Source: Streptomyces sp. A 4/2 (GTDB lineage Bacteria; Actinomycetota; Actinomycetes; Streptomycetales; Streptomycetaceae). Taken from it: a stretch of DNA of 64,000 nt. The stretch is taken from NCBI RefSeq assembly GCF_940670765.1, contig NZ_CALNVW010000060.1, forward strand, positions 60,921-124,920, written 5' to 3'. Below, piece after piece: positions 53,893-63,059 of this stretch (the first letter of the stretch is position 1; every line of letters begins with the position of its first letter). The notes below the pieces were generated by a model. The model saw only the letters and a list, made by a program, of their open reading frames with translations. It made no database searches and was not told the origin of the DNA. The position numbers were made by a program, and so were the translations under genes.

Positions 53893-54656
53893 GGGGCGGT
53901 GACCTCCTCGACCGCGGGCAGGATGAGTTCGGTACCGGGCGCGAGCCGTTCCGGGTTGTCGATCCCGTTGGTCTCGGCGATCGCCCGCCAGACGGTGGCG
54001 TCCCCGTACTCCCGCCAGGCGAGCGACTGCAGCGAGTCACCCGCGACCAGCCGGTGCACACGGCGCGCGGTCAGCGCACCGGAGGTGGGGTTCTGCCCCA
54101 GGGTCTTGCTCGGGATCTCGCGCAGCCGGAGCTGGCAGGTGGCCCGGATCGGCATCCCCGAGGTCCCGAAGAGCGTGTACGAAGCCTCCACCGACTCGAC
54201 GTAGGCGGTGAACCTGGCCGTCTTGAACGAACCCCACTGGAACACCACCCAGGGGGTGGAGGGCTGCTTCGCCGCGAGGCTCATGGACGTCACCTCGCAG
54301 CAGCTGAACAGCGACTCGACCATCTTCATCACGTCGTTGCTGTCCGGGTCGTCCGACCGGTCCAGGAAGACCGCCACGGAGAGCTCGCGCGGCTCGGGCC
54401 CCATGAACTCCGGCAGCACGCCGTCGCGCACCGCCGCCGTCGGGGTGGACTGCCACTGGGTGCGGCGGCTCAGCGAGAGCTGGGAGGGGTTGAACTCGAA
54501 GCCGAACGCCTTTATCAGCGGGCCCGGGGTGGTGCTGTGCCCCAGCGGCGGTTCGTGGATCAGCAGGGTGGCGTGGACCAGGCTCCCGATGACCGAGGCG
54601 AGCTTGTTGCCCGCCTTGTGCATCACGCCGTCCATCTTCTCTTCCGCGCGGGACAT
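53889..54656 (-). CDS. LysM-domain tail adaptor (Cis7-type)
   Basis: 255 residues. The N-terminal part (FGFEFNPSQLSLSRRTQWQ, ELSVAVFLDRSDDPDSNDVMKMVESLF) matches the T4 gp53/Afp7-like adaptor, and the C-terminal ~55 residues are a LysM domain (VHRLVAGDSLQSLAWREYGD, WRAIAETNGIDNPERLAPGTELILP). It links tube to spike in the baseplate core. It overlaps the spike gene by 4 bp. Confidence 0.88.
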   Translation of the reverse strand: MSRAEEKMDGVMHKAGNKLASVIGSLVHATLLIHEPPLGHSTTPGPLIKAFGFEFNPSQLSLSRRTQWQSTPTAAVRDGVLPEFMGPEPRELSVAVFLDRSDDPDSNDVMKMVESLFSCCEVTSMSLAAKQPSTPWVVFQWGSFKTARFTAYVESVEASYTLFGTSGMPIRATCQLRLREIPSKTLGQNPTSGALTARRVHRLVAGDSLQSLAWREYGDATVWRAIAETNGIDNPERLAPGTELILPAVEEVTAP

Positions 54657-54658
54657 CG

Positions 54659-55096
54659 CTACTCGGCCTCCACATCGGTAAAGCCGTGGTGGGCGATCTC
54701 CAGGACCTCCACGGCGACAGCGGGGTTGGCCGGGTCGAGCGTCGGCCCCTGCCAGCGGACCGGGACCACGTCCAGCAGTCCCCAGCGGGCGACGAGCGAG
54801 CCGTCGGCACGGAGCGCGGCGATCTCGGCGGTGGGCCGGGAGATCCCTGTGGTGACGGACGATATCCAGGCGGCCACGGCCGTCGTCTCGGCCGTGAGGG
54901 GGCGGGTCAGCCGGATCGTGGAGAAGGTGACGCGGGTGGGCAGGTTCCAGACGAATCCGTTGTTGCCCCCCTCCTGGTAGTGCTCCATCTCGACCTCGGA
55001 GGAGAGCCCTTCACAGCCGTTGAAGGACCCCAGGTCCTCGCCGTCGATGGTCAGGGTGAAGAAGAGCGAGGATCCCGGATCGAGATCGCTGGTCAT
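54659..55096 (-). CDS. gp19-family second tube/baseplate tube initiator protein
   Basis: 145 residues. SLFFTLTIDGEDLGSFNGCEGLSSEVEMEHYQEGG is the N-terminal signature of the gp19/T4-like tube protein family, with the second strand set in TRVTFSTIRLTRPL and a final VLEIAHHGF. eCIS loci carry two or three such genes, the extra ones forming the first tube layers near the spike. It precedes the LysM gene by 2 bp. An 82-bp gap separates it from the large upstream gene. Confidence 0.88.
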   Translation of the reverse strand: MTSDLDPGSSLFFTLTIDGEDLGSFNGCEGLSSEVEMEHYQEGGNNGFVWNLPTRVTFSTIRLTRPLTAETTAVAAWISSVTTGISRPTAEIAALRADGSLVARWGLLDVVPVRWQGPTLDPANPAVAVEVLEIAHHGFTDVEAE

Positions 55097-55178
55097 CGAA
55101 GTCGGCCTTTCTTGTGCGGTCTGGGAGTTCGTTACCGGGGGCAGGCTCCTCGCTCATCGGCTCCGGGCCACGCTCCGG

Positions 55179-58100
55179 TCAGCGGCGGGCATCGCGCAGT
55201 TTGCCGATGCGCTCCCGGTCGAGGCGGAATTCGGTTCTCAGCAACCGGGTCAGCGGCCCGAACAACCGGTGGATCAACTCGTCCACCTGCCCCTCCGGCA
55301 GCTTACGGGCGTCGAATTTCAGCATGCGGGTCAGTGGTCCGCTCAACCGGTTCACCAGGTCGTCGACCTGGCGGTCGGTCAGGTTGCGTGCGTCGAACTC
55401 GGCGGTACGCCGGGCGGCATCGGCGGCCGGACCGCCGATGCCGCCCCGCGGACCGGCGGAACGCACGGTGGGCGGCGTTTCCGGACGCCGCGTGGCGACG
55501 GTGGGGGCCACCGCGGCGGAGGACGACTGCGGCCCGGAGGACGGGACGGAGATTCCGAGGGCCTGGGGCAGTTCCTTGGACAGCATGCCGGTGTCCCTCC
55601 GCTGCACGGGCAGGCCGAGGCCCCGGGGCGGATCCGTCGCCGGTGCCTTGGTCTGCGTACCGGCGGTCCTCCGCTGCACGGGCGGCGCGGGCCGGGACGT
55701 GGGCCTGGACGCGGTCCTGGACGTGGGCATCGCCGCCGACCGCTGTACGGAAGAGCCGCCGGGCAGGACGGGAACAGCCACCGGGGGTGCCGGTGGGGCG
55801 CCCGCCGGAGCAGCCGGAGGGACGCCGAAGGGCCCCGCACCGGCGACCGGAAGACCGGACGGCACCGGCCCGGCGGGCGGAAACCCGAAGGGCTCCGGCC
55901 GGGCGGGCGGAAGGGCGGACGGCACCGGCCGGGCGGGCGGGGAGCCGGACGGCAGCTGTCCGGCAGCGGGAAGGCCGGACGGCATGGGCCTCGCGACCGG
56001 AAGGCCGGACGGCATCGGACCGGTGCCGGTCGGCCCCGGACCGACCGTCGTGCGCTGTACGGGCAGCACAGCGGGGGTGCCTCGTACGGCATCCCCGCCC
56101 GCAACTCGGCCAGGAGCGGCGGCAGTCGGCAGCACGGCCGCTGACATGTGCGGCATCGACGGAGGTGGCGCCACGGGGCTGACCGCCGTGTGCGGGCCTG
56201 CTGCCGACGGCCGGAGGGGCTCGGCGGGCCTGGGTGCGGAAGGCGCGGGCGGCGCGGATCCGGCGGAGGTCCGTGCGGGCCCGGACGCGGGTGTCCCGAG
56301 CCGCTGCACCGGCTGCCTCCCGGCCGTCCTGCCGCCACCGCTCGGCGACGAAGCCGTGGTGACGGGGGCCGTGCGGCGCAGCGGCGCGGCCGTCGGAGCG
56401 GCGCTGCGCTGTACGGCGACGGGGCCGACCGGGCCGCTCTGTACGGCGGACGGTCCGGGGGCGGCCGTCGGCAGGGCGGACGTCAGCGGGCGGGCCGACG
56501 TCAGCGGGAGCGACCGCGGGGTGGGGGCGCCGCCGGTGTCCGGCTGCTGCCCGGCCGTTGCCCCCGTGCGTACGGGGAGCTGCGCGGCGGGCCCTTGCGG
56601 CGCCGTGGGAAGCACGGCCGCGGGCCGCGGACCTGACGGCGCGGCGCCTGACCGCGGCGAACCCGCCTGGCCGGGACCGCTGTTCGCCGGGGTGGCCGGT
56701 CCGGCGGAGACTGCGGGTGCGACGGGTGCGACGGGTGCGGTGCCGGGCAGATTCACCGGCCGGTTCGGGGTCACCGCGGCACGCTGCACGGACACGACGG
56801 GCAGTGCGGCAGAGCGACCCGGGCCGCCGGGTTCCGTCCCCGCAACGGGGGCCGGGGACGCGGCAGTTCGCCACACCGGCACGACGGGCACGCCCGCCGG
56901 GTGCCCCGCGCCTTCGGAACCCCGGTGCTGCGCCGCGGTGCTCCGCACGGGACCGACGGGCGGAACCGTGGCGTCGGCGGGCCCGCGTCCGGCCGGGGCG
57001 GGCGACGCGTCCTGGCCGCCGCTCCCGCCGCGCGCCAGGGCGCGTGGATCCACCGCCTGTCCCGGAGTGGTCACCGCGCGTTGCACGGTGGCGCGGCCGG
57101 TGCCGGCATCGGCTTCGCGGGGAGCGGGAGGTGCCGTCGGCGCGGCCGCCCCGGGCTTCCCGGCGGCGGGCGCCGGGTTTTCCCGTACCGGCTCCGGTGC
57201 GGGAAGCCCTACGGAAGCGGGCCGTTCGGATCCGCCGTCGTGTGCCCCGGAGACCGGCGGCTGTGACGAAGGCGGCGTCGGCGCGCGATGCGCCGACGCC
57301 CGCCGGGCGGCGTCTTTGTCGGACGTCGCACCCGGGCGCGCGGGGCTGCCATGTCCGCCGGGGGGCGCGGCCGGAGGCGGCGTGCCCTGTCGGGCGTCCG
57401 TGGAGGCGGGGGGTGTCGGGGACACGGCCGAGCGCTGCACGGCCGTCGGGCCGGGCGCCCGGTCCGGGCGGGAGAGCGGGGCGGGAGCCTGGCCGCTCCT
57501 GCCGATGGGCCCGGCCGACGGGGGCGGGGCGGGCAGCGGGGCACCGATCAGCGGGCGCCGACGGGGCGGGGGACCTGCCGGGCTACCGGCCGACGGTGGG
57601 TGAGGCGTGGGCAGGGCCGGTGTACCGGCCGACGGTGCGCCCAGTCCGCGCCGCTCCGGCCGGGCGGCGGCGGGCCCCTGGACCGGGTCGGCAGCGGCCG
57701 GGGAGGCGTTCCGGACCGGTTCCGGGGCGGCCGGAGGCATGGGTGTGCTCCGTACCGGGTCCGCGGCAGCCGGAGGCGTGGGTGTGCTCCGGACCGGGTC
57801 CGGAGCAGCCGGAGGCGTCGGTGTGCTCCGTACCGGCAGCGCGGCGGTCGGCAGCGCGGGCAGGTCCTGGACCGGGTCCGCAGCGGCCGGAGCCTCGGGC
57901 GTGTTCATGACCGGCGGCGCGGCGGCCGAAAGCACGGGCGCGTCCCGGACCGGCGGCGCGTCCGGGGCCTGAGCGGGCTCCGGGGCCTGAACCGGGGCCG
58001 GGACGGCGGGCGCGGCAGGCGGGCCCGCGGCACGCTTCACGGTCGGCAGCGCACGCCGCTGGACCGCGGGCGCCTTGGTCAACGTGGTGGGTACGGCGGC

Positions 58101-58646
58101 CCGTTGGGCCTGCGGCGCCACCGGCGTCACGCTGGGCCCGGCCGGCCGGCGGACCGGCAGCGCGCTGTTGCCCGGACCGGAGGCGTGCGGAGCTGTGGAC
58201 GTCCAGGGCGTGGCCGTACGCGCCGGTTGCGAGGGATCGGCTTCCGCGGCGGCGCCTGGCCCCGCGACCGGCAGGGCCAGCGAGGGCAGGTCGAGCCCCG
58301 GCCCCGGCGACGAGGCCGCCGAGACCGTGAGGGCGCCCTTGACCAGGCCGCCCGGAGCGCCGTCGAGCACGGCATGCGACAACGTCCCGGCGAAGGAGGG
58401 GTTCTGCCAGGTGGAGAGCGAGCCACTGAATCCGGCGTCGGCGACGGACACGGACCGCAGGGTGCCGGTCGCGCCCGTGAGCGGAGGCAGGGCCGACCAG
58501 CCGGCCGCCCCGCGCTCCGTGCGGCCGACGGAGGCGGTGGGGTCGGTGGCTGTCGACTCCGGCGCGGCCGGAGGCGTGCTGTCGGCCGGGCCCGGTGCAC
58601 CGGGTCCGGCGTCCGGCCGCCTGCGCAGCCTGTCGAGAAGTCCCAT
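55179..58646 (-). CDS. 1155-aa Pro/Ala-rich protein with VQR repeats, eCIS accessory/cargo candidate
   Basis: A short structured N-terminus (MGLLDRLRRRPD, WSALPPLTG, SVSVADAGFSGSLSTWQNPSFAGTL) is followed by about 900 residues of Pro/Ala/Thr/Val low complexity, including ten VQR tripeptides (such as APAVQRRA and LPVQRTTV) and repeated DPVRSTPTPPAA and GLPVARPMPS units. The last ~75 residues are a helical pair repeated twice: VDDLVNRLSGPLTRMLKFDA and VDELIHRLFGPLTRLLRTEF. Its place inside the structural operon (ATGA overlap with the small gene upstream) suggests a tube-loaded cargo, a length ruler or a scaffold. Confidence 0.75.
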   Translation of the reverse strand: MGLLDRLRRRPDAGPGAPGPADSTPPAAPESTATDPTASVGRTERGAAGWSALPPLTGATGTLRSVSVADAGFSGSLSTWQNPSFAGTLSHAVLDGAPGGLVKGALTVSAASSPGPGLDLPSLALPVAGPGAAAEADPSQPARTATPWTSTAPHASGPGNSALPVRRPAGPSVTPVAPQAQRAAVPTTLTKAPAVQRRALPTVKRAAGPPAAPAVPAPVQAPEPAQAPDAPPVRDAPVLSAAAPPVMNTPEAPAAADPVQDLPALPTAALPVRSTPTPPAAPDPVRSTPTPPAAADPVRSTPMPPAAPEPVRNASPAAADPVQGPAAARPERRGLGAPSAGTPALPTPHPPSAGSPAGPPPRRRPLIGAPLPAPPPSAGPIGRSGQAPAPLSRPDRAPGPTAVQRSAVSPTPPASTDARQGTPPPAAPPGGHGSPARPGATSDKDAARRASAHRAPTPPSSQPPVSGAHDGGSERPASVGLPAPEPVRENPAPAAGKPGAAAPTAPPAPREADAGTGRATVQRAVTTPGQAVDPRALARGGSGGQDASPAPAGRGPADATVPPVGPVRSTAAQHRGSEGAGHPAGVPVVPVWRTAASPAPVAGTEPGGPGRSAALPVVSVQRAAVTPNRPVNLPGTAPVAPVAPAVSAGPATPANSGPGQAGSPRSGAAPSGPRPAAVLPTAPQGPAAQLPVRTGATAGQQPDTGGAPTPRSLPLTSARPLTSALPTAAPGPSAVQSGPVGPVAVQRSAAPTAAPLRRTAPVTTASSPSGGGRTAGRQPVQRLGTPASGPARTSAGSAPPAPSAPRPAEPLRPSAAGPHTAVSPVAPPPSMPHMSAAVLPTAAAPGRVAGGDAVRGTPAVLPVQRTTVGPGPTGTGPMPSGLPVARPMPSGLPAAGQLPSGSPPARPVPSALPPARPEPFGFPPAGPVPSGLPVAGAGPFGVPPAAPAGAPPAPPVAVPVLPGGSSVQRSAAMPTSRTASRPTSRPAPPVQRRTAGTQTKAPATDPPRGLGLPVQRRDTGMLSKELPQALGISVPSSGPQSSSAAVAPTVATRRPETPPTVRSAGPRGGIGGPAADAARRTAEFDARNLTDRQVDDLVNRLSGPLTRMLKFDARKLPEGQVDELIHRLFGPLTRLLRTEFRLDRERIGKLRDARR

Positions 58647-58804
58647 CAGCCCTCCGCCGCGGCACGGTTGACGAGGGAGGCGATCTCCTGGGTGTAGCGC
58701 CGCCGGTCACGGTGTTCGAGATCCAGGATGTTCTCCAGGCTCCAGTGGAAGTGGTAGGCGACGTACGCGATCTCCTCGTGGATACGGTCGGTCGCGTACG
58801 TCAC
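58646..58804 (-). CDS. Very small eCIS protein (DUF6760-like, 52 aa)
   Basis: It starts GTG 58804 and reads VTYATDRIHEEIAYVAYHFH..., with a WSLENILDLEHRDRRRY core and ASLVNRAAAEG end. It overlaps the upstream gene (GTGA) and the downstream gene (ATGA), so it is certainly translated in the operon. Equivalent tiny proteins follow the tube/chaperone genes in eCIS and phage tail operons, where they are thought to act in assembly. Confidence 0.85.
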   Translation of the reverse strand: MTYATDRIHEEIAYVAYHFHWSLENILDLEHRDRRRYTQEIASLVNRAAAEG

Positions 58805-59313
58805 GATTCCCCCAGGCGGCTCCCGCCGAGTTCCACCTCGAAGGGCTGCTCGCAGTGCGGGCAGGTCACCCCGGCGCGGGTGTGTCCCTCGGCGTTGACC
58901 TGCCGGTAGAAGTCCTGCAGGAAGGCGAGGTCGGAGGCGAACATGTTCTCCACCACCCCGTCGTGCACCTGGGGCAGCGTGCCGAGCCGGGTGATGACCC
59001 GGCCGAGCAGCACCACCGACAGATAGGCCGGGTTCTCCTGGACCCTGACGTCCCGCAGCGGGACGAGTTCGTCCCGCGCGGTCGACAGACGCATGGTCCC
59101 GGCGCGGTGCACGGTGCCCGAGGCGTCGACGTAGCCGCGCGGCAGCTCGAAGTCGAACTCGGTGCGCAGCGACTGCCGTTCGGGGACCGGTTCCGCGGGC
59201 ATGGCCGCAGCTGCGGCCGGGGCAGGAGCCTGGGGTGCAGGTCCTGACACCTCACCGTCCGCCGCGCCCGACAGTGCGGGCGCGGCGGACGGACGGGTGA
59301 CCGTACGGCGCAT
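58801..59313 (-). CDS. Tail assembly chaperone-like protein of eCIS
   Basis: 170 residues. The first ~45 are Ala/Pro-rich. The rest contains LRTEFDFELPRGYVDASG, TVHRAGTMRLSTARDELVPL and VVLLGRVITRLGTLPQVHDGVVENMF, matching the conserved protein that follows the tube gene in actinobacterial and cyanobacterial eCIS, resembling phage tail assembly chaperones. A CPHCEQPFEVEL end has a CxxC that may bind zinc with another subunit. It abuts the tube gene (1-bp overlap). Confidence 0.75.
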   Translation of the reverse strand: MRRTVTRPSAAPALSGAADGEVSGPAPQAPAPAAAAAMPAEPVPERQSLRTEFDFELPRGYVDASGTVHRAGTMRLSTARDELVPLRDVRVQENPAYLSVVLLGRVITRLGTLPQVHDGVVENMFASDLAFLQDFYRQVNAEGHTRAGVTCPHCEQPFEVELGGSRLGES

Positions 59314-59756
59314 TACTCGATGACCAGTTCTTCGTAGGTGATGGTGACGGTCTCGGTGAGCGCCGTCGCCTCACCGGCCTTGACCGTGCTGGCCTCGACC
59401 TTGTTGCACCATGCGTTGCGCAGGTTGTAGCGCTTGACCGGGGCGTTCGTCGAGTCCATGTGCATGATCGTGGCGTTCTTGCGGGCGGTCGCCATCTGAC
59501 CGGCGATCGACTCGTTGATCCACTGCGTGAACGCGGCGGATCCGGTCATGCCGCGCACGACCGTGCAGGAGCCGGCCTTCTTCACGCCGGGCATCTTCTT
59601 CGTCACGGGGACGCCCTGCGCGGACACCTGCTGGTACTCGATGACGTCCTGTTCGATGCTCAGGCCGCTGACCTCGTGGAGGTACTCGACCATGACGCCG
59701 TCGATCTGGAGGCCGAAATTGTGTGAGGTGAGGGAATCACCCGGCTGAGTAGTCAT
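59313..59756 (-). CDS. Inner tube protein (gp19/Hcp-like, Cis1-type)
   Basis: 147 residues from ATG 59756 (MTTQPGDSLTSHNF), GGGG 4 bp upstream. It forms the hexameric rings of the rigid tube. The gp19 signature is FGLQIDGVMVEYLHEVSGLS with EYQQVSAQGVPVTKKMPG, then VVRGMTGSAAFTQWI, and the C-terminal strand TETVTITYEELVI. It is 80 bp downstream of the sheath gene, in the usual sheath-tube order. Confidence 0.92.
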   Translation of the reverse strand: MTTQPGDSLTSHNFGLQIDGVMVEYLHEVSGLSIEQDVIEYQQVSAQGVPVTKKMPGVKKAGSCTVVRGMTGSAAFTQWINESIAGQMATARKNATIMHMDSTNAPVKRYNLRNAWCNKVEASTVKAGEATALTETVTITYEELVIE

Positions 59757-59836
59757 GAGCCCCTGTCTGTCCTTCAACTACTGGTGTGTTACGGAACGTT
59801 CGGAACGGGTGACGCGCGGATCCGGTCCGCGCCCCG

Positions 59837-61417
59837 CTACTCCTCCAGCTCGCCGCTGCCGCTGGAGAACTGCGCCAGCCGGAAGATCACGAACTCGGCG
59901 GGCTTGACGGGCGCGATGCCGATCTCGCAGACGACCCGGCCGAGGTCCACGGACTCCGGCGGGTTGCTCTCGGCGTCGCACTTGACGTAGAACGCCTCTT
60001 CCGGGCGGGACCCGAAGAGGGCGCCGTTGCGCCACTCGTTGACCAGGAACGCCGACACGTTCCGCCGGATCCGGGCCCACAACGCCTGGTCGTTGGGCTC
60101 GAACACCACCCACTGGGTGCCGATCAGGATCGACTCCTCCAGGTAGTTGAAGTACCGGCGGATGTTGATGTAGCGCCAGGCCGGGTCGGAGGAGAGGGTG
60201 CGGGCTCCCCAGACGCGGATACCGCGGCCGGGGAAGGACCGGATGCAGTTCACGCCGATGGGGTTGAGCAGGTCCTGCTCACCGCGGGTGATCTGGTTCT
60301 CCAGGTCGATGGCACCGCGCACGACCTCGTTGGCCGGGGCCTTGTGCACACCGCGCTCGAAGTCGTTGCGGGCCCAGATACCGGAGATGTGGCCGCTCGG
60401 CGGAACCATGCGGGCCTGGCCGGTGGCCGGGTCGAAGACCTTGATCCAGGGGTAGTACACGGCCGCGTACTTGGAGTCGTAGCCGGCGGTGTCCTGGCGC
60501 CACACCCGGACGTCACGCGCGTTCAGACCGGGCGGCGGGTCGATGACGGCGACGCGGTCGCCCATCAGCTCGCAGTGCGCGATCAGCCCGAGCTGGACGG
60601 CCTTGACCGCCTCCAGGTCGATCGCACCGCTCTGGTAGGCGGCCATCAGGTCGGGGACGGCGACCATGGAGATCTCGTCCACGGCTTCCAGACCACCGAA
60701 ACCGGTGCGGTCGGAGGAGTCACCGAGGTACTCGGCCGGACCGGGGTGTCCACCGGTCACCTGCTCGACGGGCGGGGCCACGGGAGCGGGGACGGGGTTG
60801 GCGAGCGCCACCGTCTGGTTGTCCGGCCGGACGAGCTGGCCCGCGGGGGCCGCCTCTTCCAGGCTGATCAGCTTGGAACGCTCGTTGACCTGCGTGACGA
60901 CGTAGTTGCGACCCTGCTTCTTCGCGGTCGCGTCGAAGGTCTCGACGGTCTTCTCGCCGTCCTTGACCAGCAGGCGGAACCGCTCGGCGGCCCCTTCACC
61001 CTGCGGGTCGACCACCTCGACGCTGAGCGCGCCGGTGCTTCCGGGGGCGAGGGCACGGACGGTGAAGGTCCCCAACTCGGCCGCGGCGCCCGGGAGCAGC
61101 GCGGCCGGAGCGGCTGCGGCAGGTCCCGCGGCCGACGCGTCGGCCGCCACGGGAGCGCCACCGACGCGTACGACGTACGCGGCGGAGCCACCGTTGTTGA
61201 AGAACCCGTAGACGGAGTGCGCCAGGTAGTAGCCGTCTGTGAACTCCCCGAAGGCGGCCACGTACTGCGACCAGTTGGTCACCAGGGTCGGCTGGTTCAG
61301 CGGCCCGGTCGGCGCGAGGCCGACGAAGGCGGCGACGGAGGTGCCGATACCTTCGATCGGACGGGAGCCGCTGGCGACCTCCTCGACATAGACGCCCGGC
61401 GACAGATACGACGGCAT
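59837..61417 (-). CDS. Contractile sheath protein (Cis2-type)
   Basis: 526 residues from ATG 61417. The N-terminus SPGVYVEEVASGSRPIEGI and C-terminal RRYFNYLEESILIGTQWVVFEPND and ALFGSRPEEAFYVKCDAE are the hallmarks of phage tail sheath proteins. Between them (about 95-260) is an Ala/Pro-rich outer domain (AAGPAAAAPAALLPGAA and PVPAPVAPPVEQV) typical of Streptomyces. It is the first structural gene of the minus-strand operon, with its promoter in 61418-61595. Confidence 0.94.
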   Translation of the reverse strand: MPSYLSPGVYVEEVASGSRPIEGIGTSVAAFVGLAPTGPLNQPTLVTNWSQYVAAFGEFTDGYYLAHSVYGFFNNGGSAAYVVRVGGAPVAADASAAGPAAAAPAALLPGAAAELGTFTVRALAPGSTGALSVEVVDPQGEGAAERFRLLVKDGEKTVETFDATAKKQGRNYVVTQVNERSKLISLEEAAPAGQLVRPDNQTVALANPVPAPVAPPVEQVTGGHPGPAEYLGDSSDRTGFGGLEAVDEISMVAVPDLMAAYQSGAIDLEAVKAVQLGLIAHCELMGDRVAVIDPPPGLNARDVRVWRQDTAGYDSKYAAVYYPWIKVFDPATGQARMVPPSGHISGIWARNDFERGVHKAPANEVVRGAIDLENQITRGEQDLLNPIGVNCIRSFPGRGIRVWGARTLSSDPAWRYINIRRYFNYLEESILIGTQWVVFEPNDQALWARIRRNVSAFLVNEWRNGALFGSRPEEAFYVKCDAESNPPESVDLGRVVCEIGIAPVKPAEFVIFRLAQFSSGSGELEE

Positions 61418-61595
61418 GTTCTGCTCTCCTCGGGGGTAAGACTCAGTTACCCGATCAACCCTCGATCAAGCGGGAACCCTCCCGTAAGAGCCTTAGGGGC
61501 CTTTCCCGGGGCATACACCTGCTGCCCCGAAAGCCGTCGGCCGTGCCCGAAAGCCCGCCGGTGGCGAGGGCCGGGCGCCGGAGGCGGGGACGGGC

Positions 61596-62579
61596 TCACA
61601 TCGGGGGCACGATATTGCCCGAGGTGACCATGTCGATCAGGTCCTCCAGGCCACCGGTCATCTCCTGCCCGGCGAACGCCGAGCGGAGTTCCCGTTCCGA
61701 CCTGATCGACTCCGCCGCGGAGGCCGGGTTGGAGATCAGGAACCCGTTGGGCAGCGGGCTGCCGGTCATGGCCTTCCAGACGTCCGACGCGAAGCTCGCG
61801 CAGTTGTACCCGCCGAGGTGGTACCTGGCGTCCGCCCTGGCGAAGGCCGCGTGGTAGCCGCTCAGCACCTCCTGGAGCCCGACAGAAACGCTCTTCTGCT
61901 CCTTGTCGCCACCGTGCGGGTCCGGGCAGAGGATCTCGCCCGGGACACTGGTGGCGCCGGCCATGGTCTTCGGGTAGAAGCCGAACTGTGTCGACTGGCC
62001 GAGCGGCGAGGTCAGCGAGAGCCAGACGTGACCCACCTCGCCGTTGCGGAAGTCCCGGCTCGTCCAGGACGCACCCGGATCGATCTTCACCGTGACGGTC
62101 CAGTTCCGAGCGTTCTGGGCCGAACTCCGCTTCTCCTTGCCGGAGTTCTTCTTCTCCTTCTCGGAGTTCTGCTCGGCCTCCATGGCCCGCCGGATCAGCG
62201 CACGCAGCGCGCGCAGATCCCGGTGGTACGGCAGTACGTTGTCCTGCTCGGCCGCGGCGGCGGAGGCGGAGGCGCTGTCCGACTCGGAGTCGGAGGAGTC
62301 GGACTCGAAGACGGAGCGGAGCTCCTGGGCGGCCGGGGCGGGCCCTCCGGGGCGGCCGTTGTCGGCCGGCATCCGCTGGACGGCCTGCGGGCGGCCGGAC
62401 TGGTCCTCCTGCCCCAGCATCCGGGTCGCCACGGCATTGCCCGCGCGGTTCTGCCACGCCCGCATGTCGGCCTGGGGCGACCCGGTCCGCAGGAGGGGTG
62501 CCGTGGGCGGGGCGGTACGGGGCCGGGCCGACGCCCGCCCCCGGCCTTCCGCGGGGTTTCGCTGCTCATGGGCGTGCAC
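61596..62579 (-). CDS. Candidate eCIS effector with permuted papain/LRAT-like domain
   Basis: 327 residues from GTG 62579, with GAGGTGAG upstream. The N-terminal ~130 residues are disordered, contain one VQR (PQAVQRMP), NRAGNAVATRML and a Ser/Asp-Glu run, resembling the loading region of eCIS cargo. The C-terminal domain has GEVGHVWLSL, FGFYP, and YHLGGYNCASFASDVW, placing His before Cys as in the permuted NlpC/P60-LRAT fold, so it is probably a thiol hydrolase or acyltransferase. It lies 178 bp upstream of the sheath gene on the same strand. The toxic target is unknown. Confidence 0.72.
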   Translation of the reverse strand: MHAHEQRNPAEGRGRASARPRTAPPTAPLLRTGSPQADMRAWQNRAGNAVATRMLGQEDQSGRPQAVQRMPADNGRPGGPAPAAQELRSVFESDSSDSESDSASASAAAAEQDNVLPYHRDLRALRALIRRAMEAEQNSEKEKKNSGKEKRSSAQNARNWTVTVKIDPGASWTSRDFRNGEVGHVWLSLTSPLGQSTQFGFYPKTMAGATSVPGEILCPDPHGGDKEQKSVSVGLQEVLSGYHAAFARADARYHLGGYNCASFASDVWKAMTGSPLPNGFLISNPASAAESIRSERELRSAFAGQEMTGGLEDLIDMVTSGNIVPPM

Positions 62580-63059
62580 GGGCGCTCACCTCTGTCGACG
62601 GCTGTGCGCGGGACGGCACACGCGGGCGGTCACTGGGCGACGCAGCACGGCCAGCGGTAGGGATCAGCCCCGGGCCGAGTGCGACCACGAACACGTTCAG
62701 TTGTCTCGGCCTCCTCGCTGCGGTTGCGCCTCCCCCACTCTCCTACGGCACGCACCCGCGTGGCAGAAGAGGCGGGAGGGCACTCCTGCCTGCCCTCCAC
62801 CCCACGCGGCCCGTCCCGGAGGGCAAGGCGCCGCGGCGGGAGATCCGCACCCTCGCAAGCGCCCTGGCGTGCACGGGAGTACGACGGGACCGACCGGGAA
62901 TGTGTGTCACGGACGCATCAGGGAGGCGGTCCGTGAGGCGTGGGTGGGCAGCCGTCTCTGCCCCGGGGGCTCCCAGAAGTGCCCGCGCGGTCCTTGTCAC
63001 CGCCGCCCGGGGCCGGTTAGGCCGTAAGCACGCATGTCGACGCCGGACAGGAAGGGCCC
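62580..63059. other. Divergent gene-free region effector / DUF4157 gene
   Basis: 480 bp with no convincing gene; open frames here are GC-rich shadows without ribosome sites. It must hold divergent promoters. I see no clear palindrome or boxed promoter. Confidence 0.5.

Noticed and set aside
55114..57603. 829-codon frame on the + strand opposite the VQR protein
   Set aside because: The opposite strand has operon overlaps (ATGA/GTGA), VQR motifs and a conserved C-terminus; the + frame is an antisense shadow of Pro/Ala codons.
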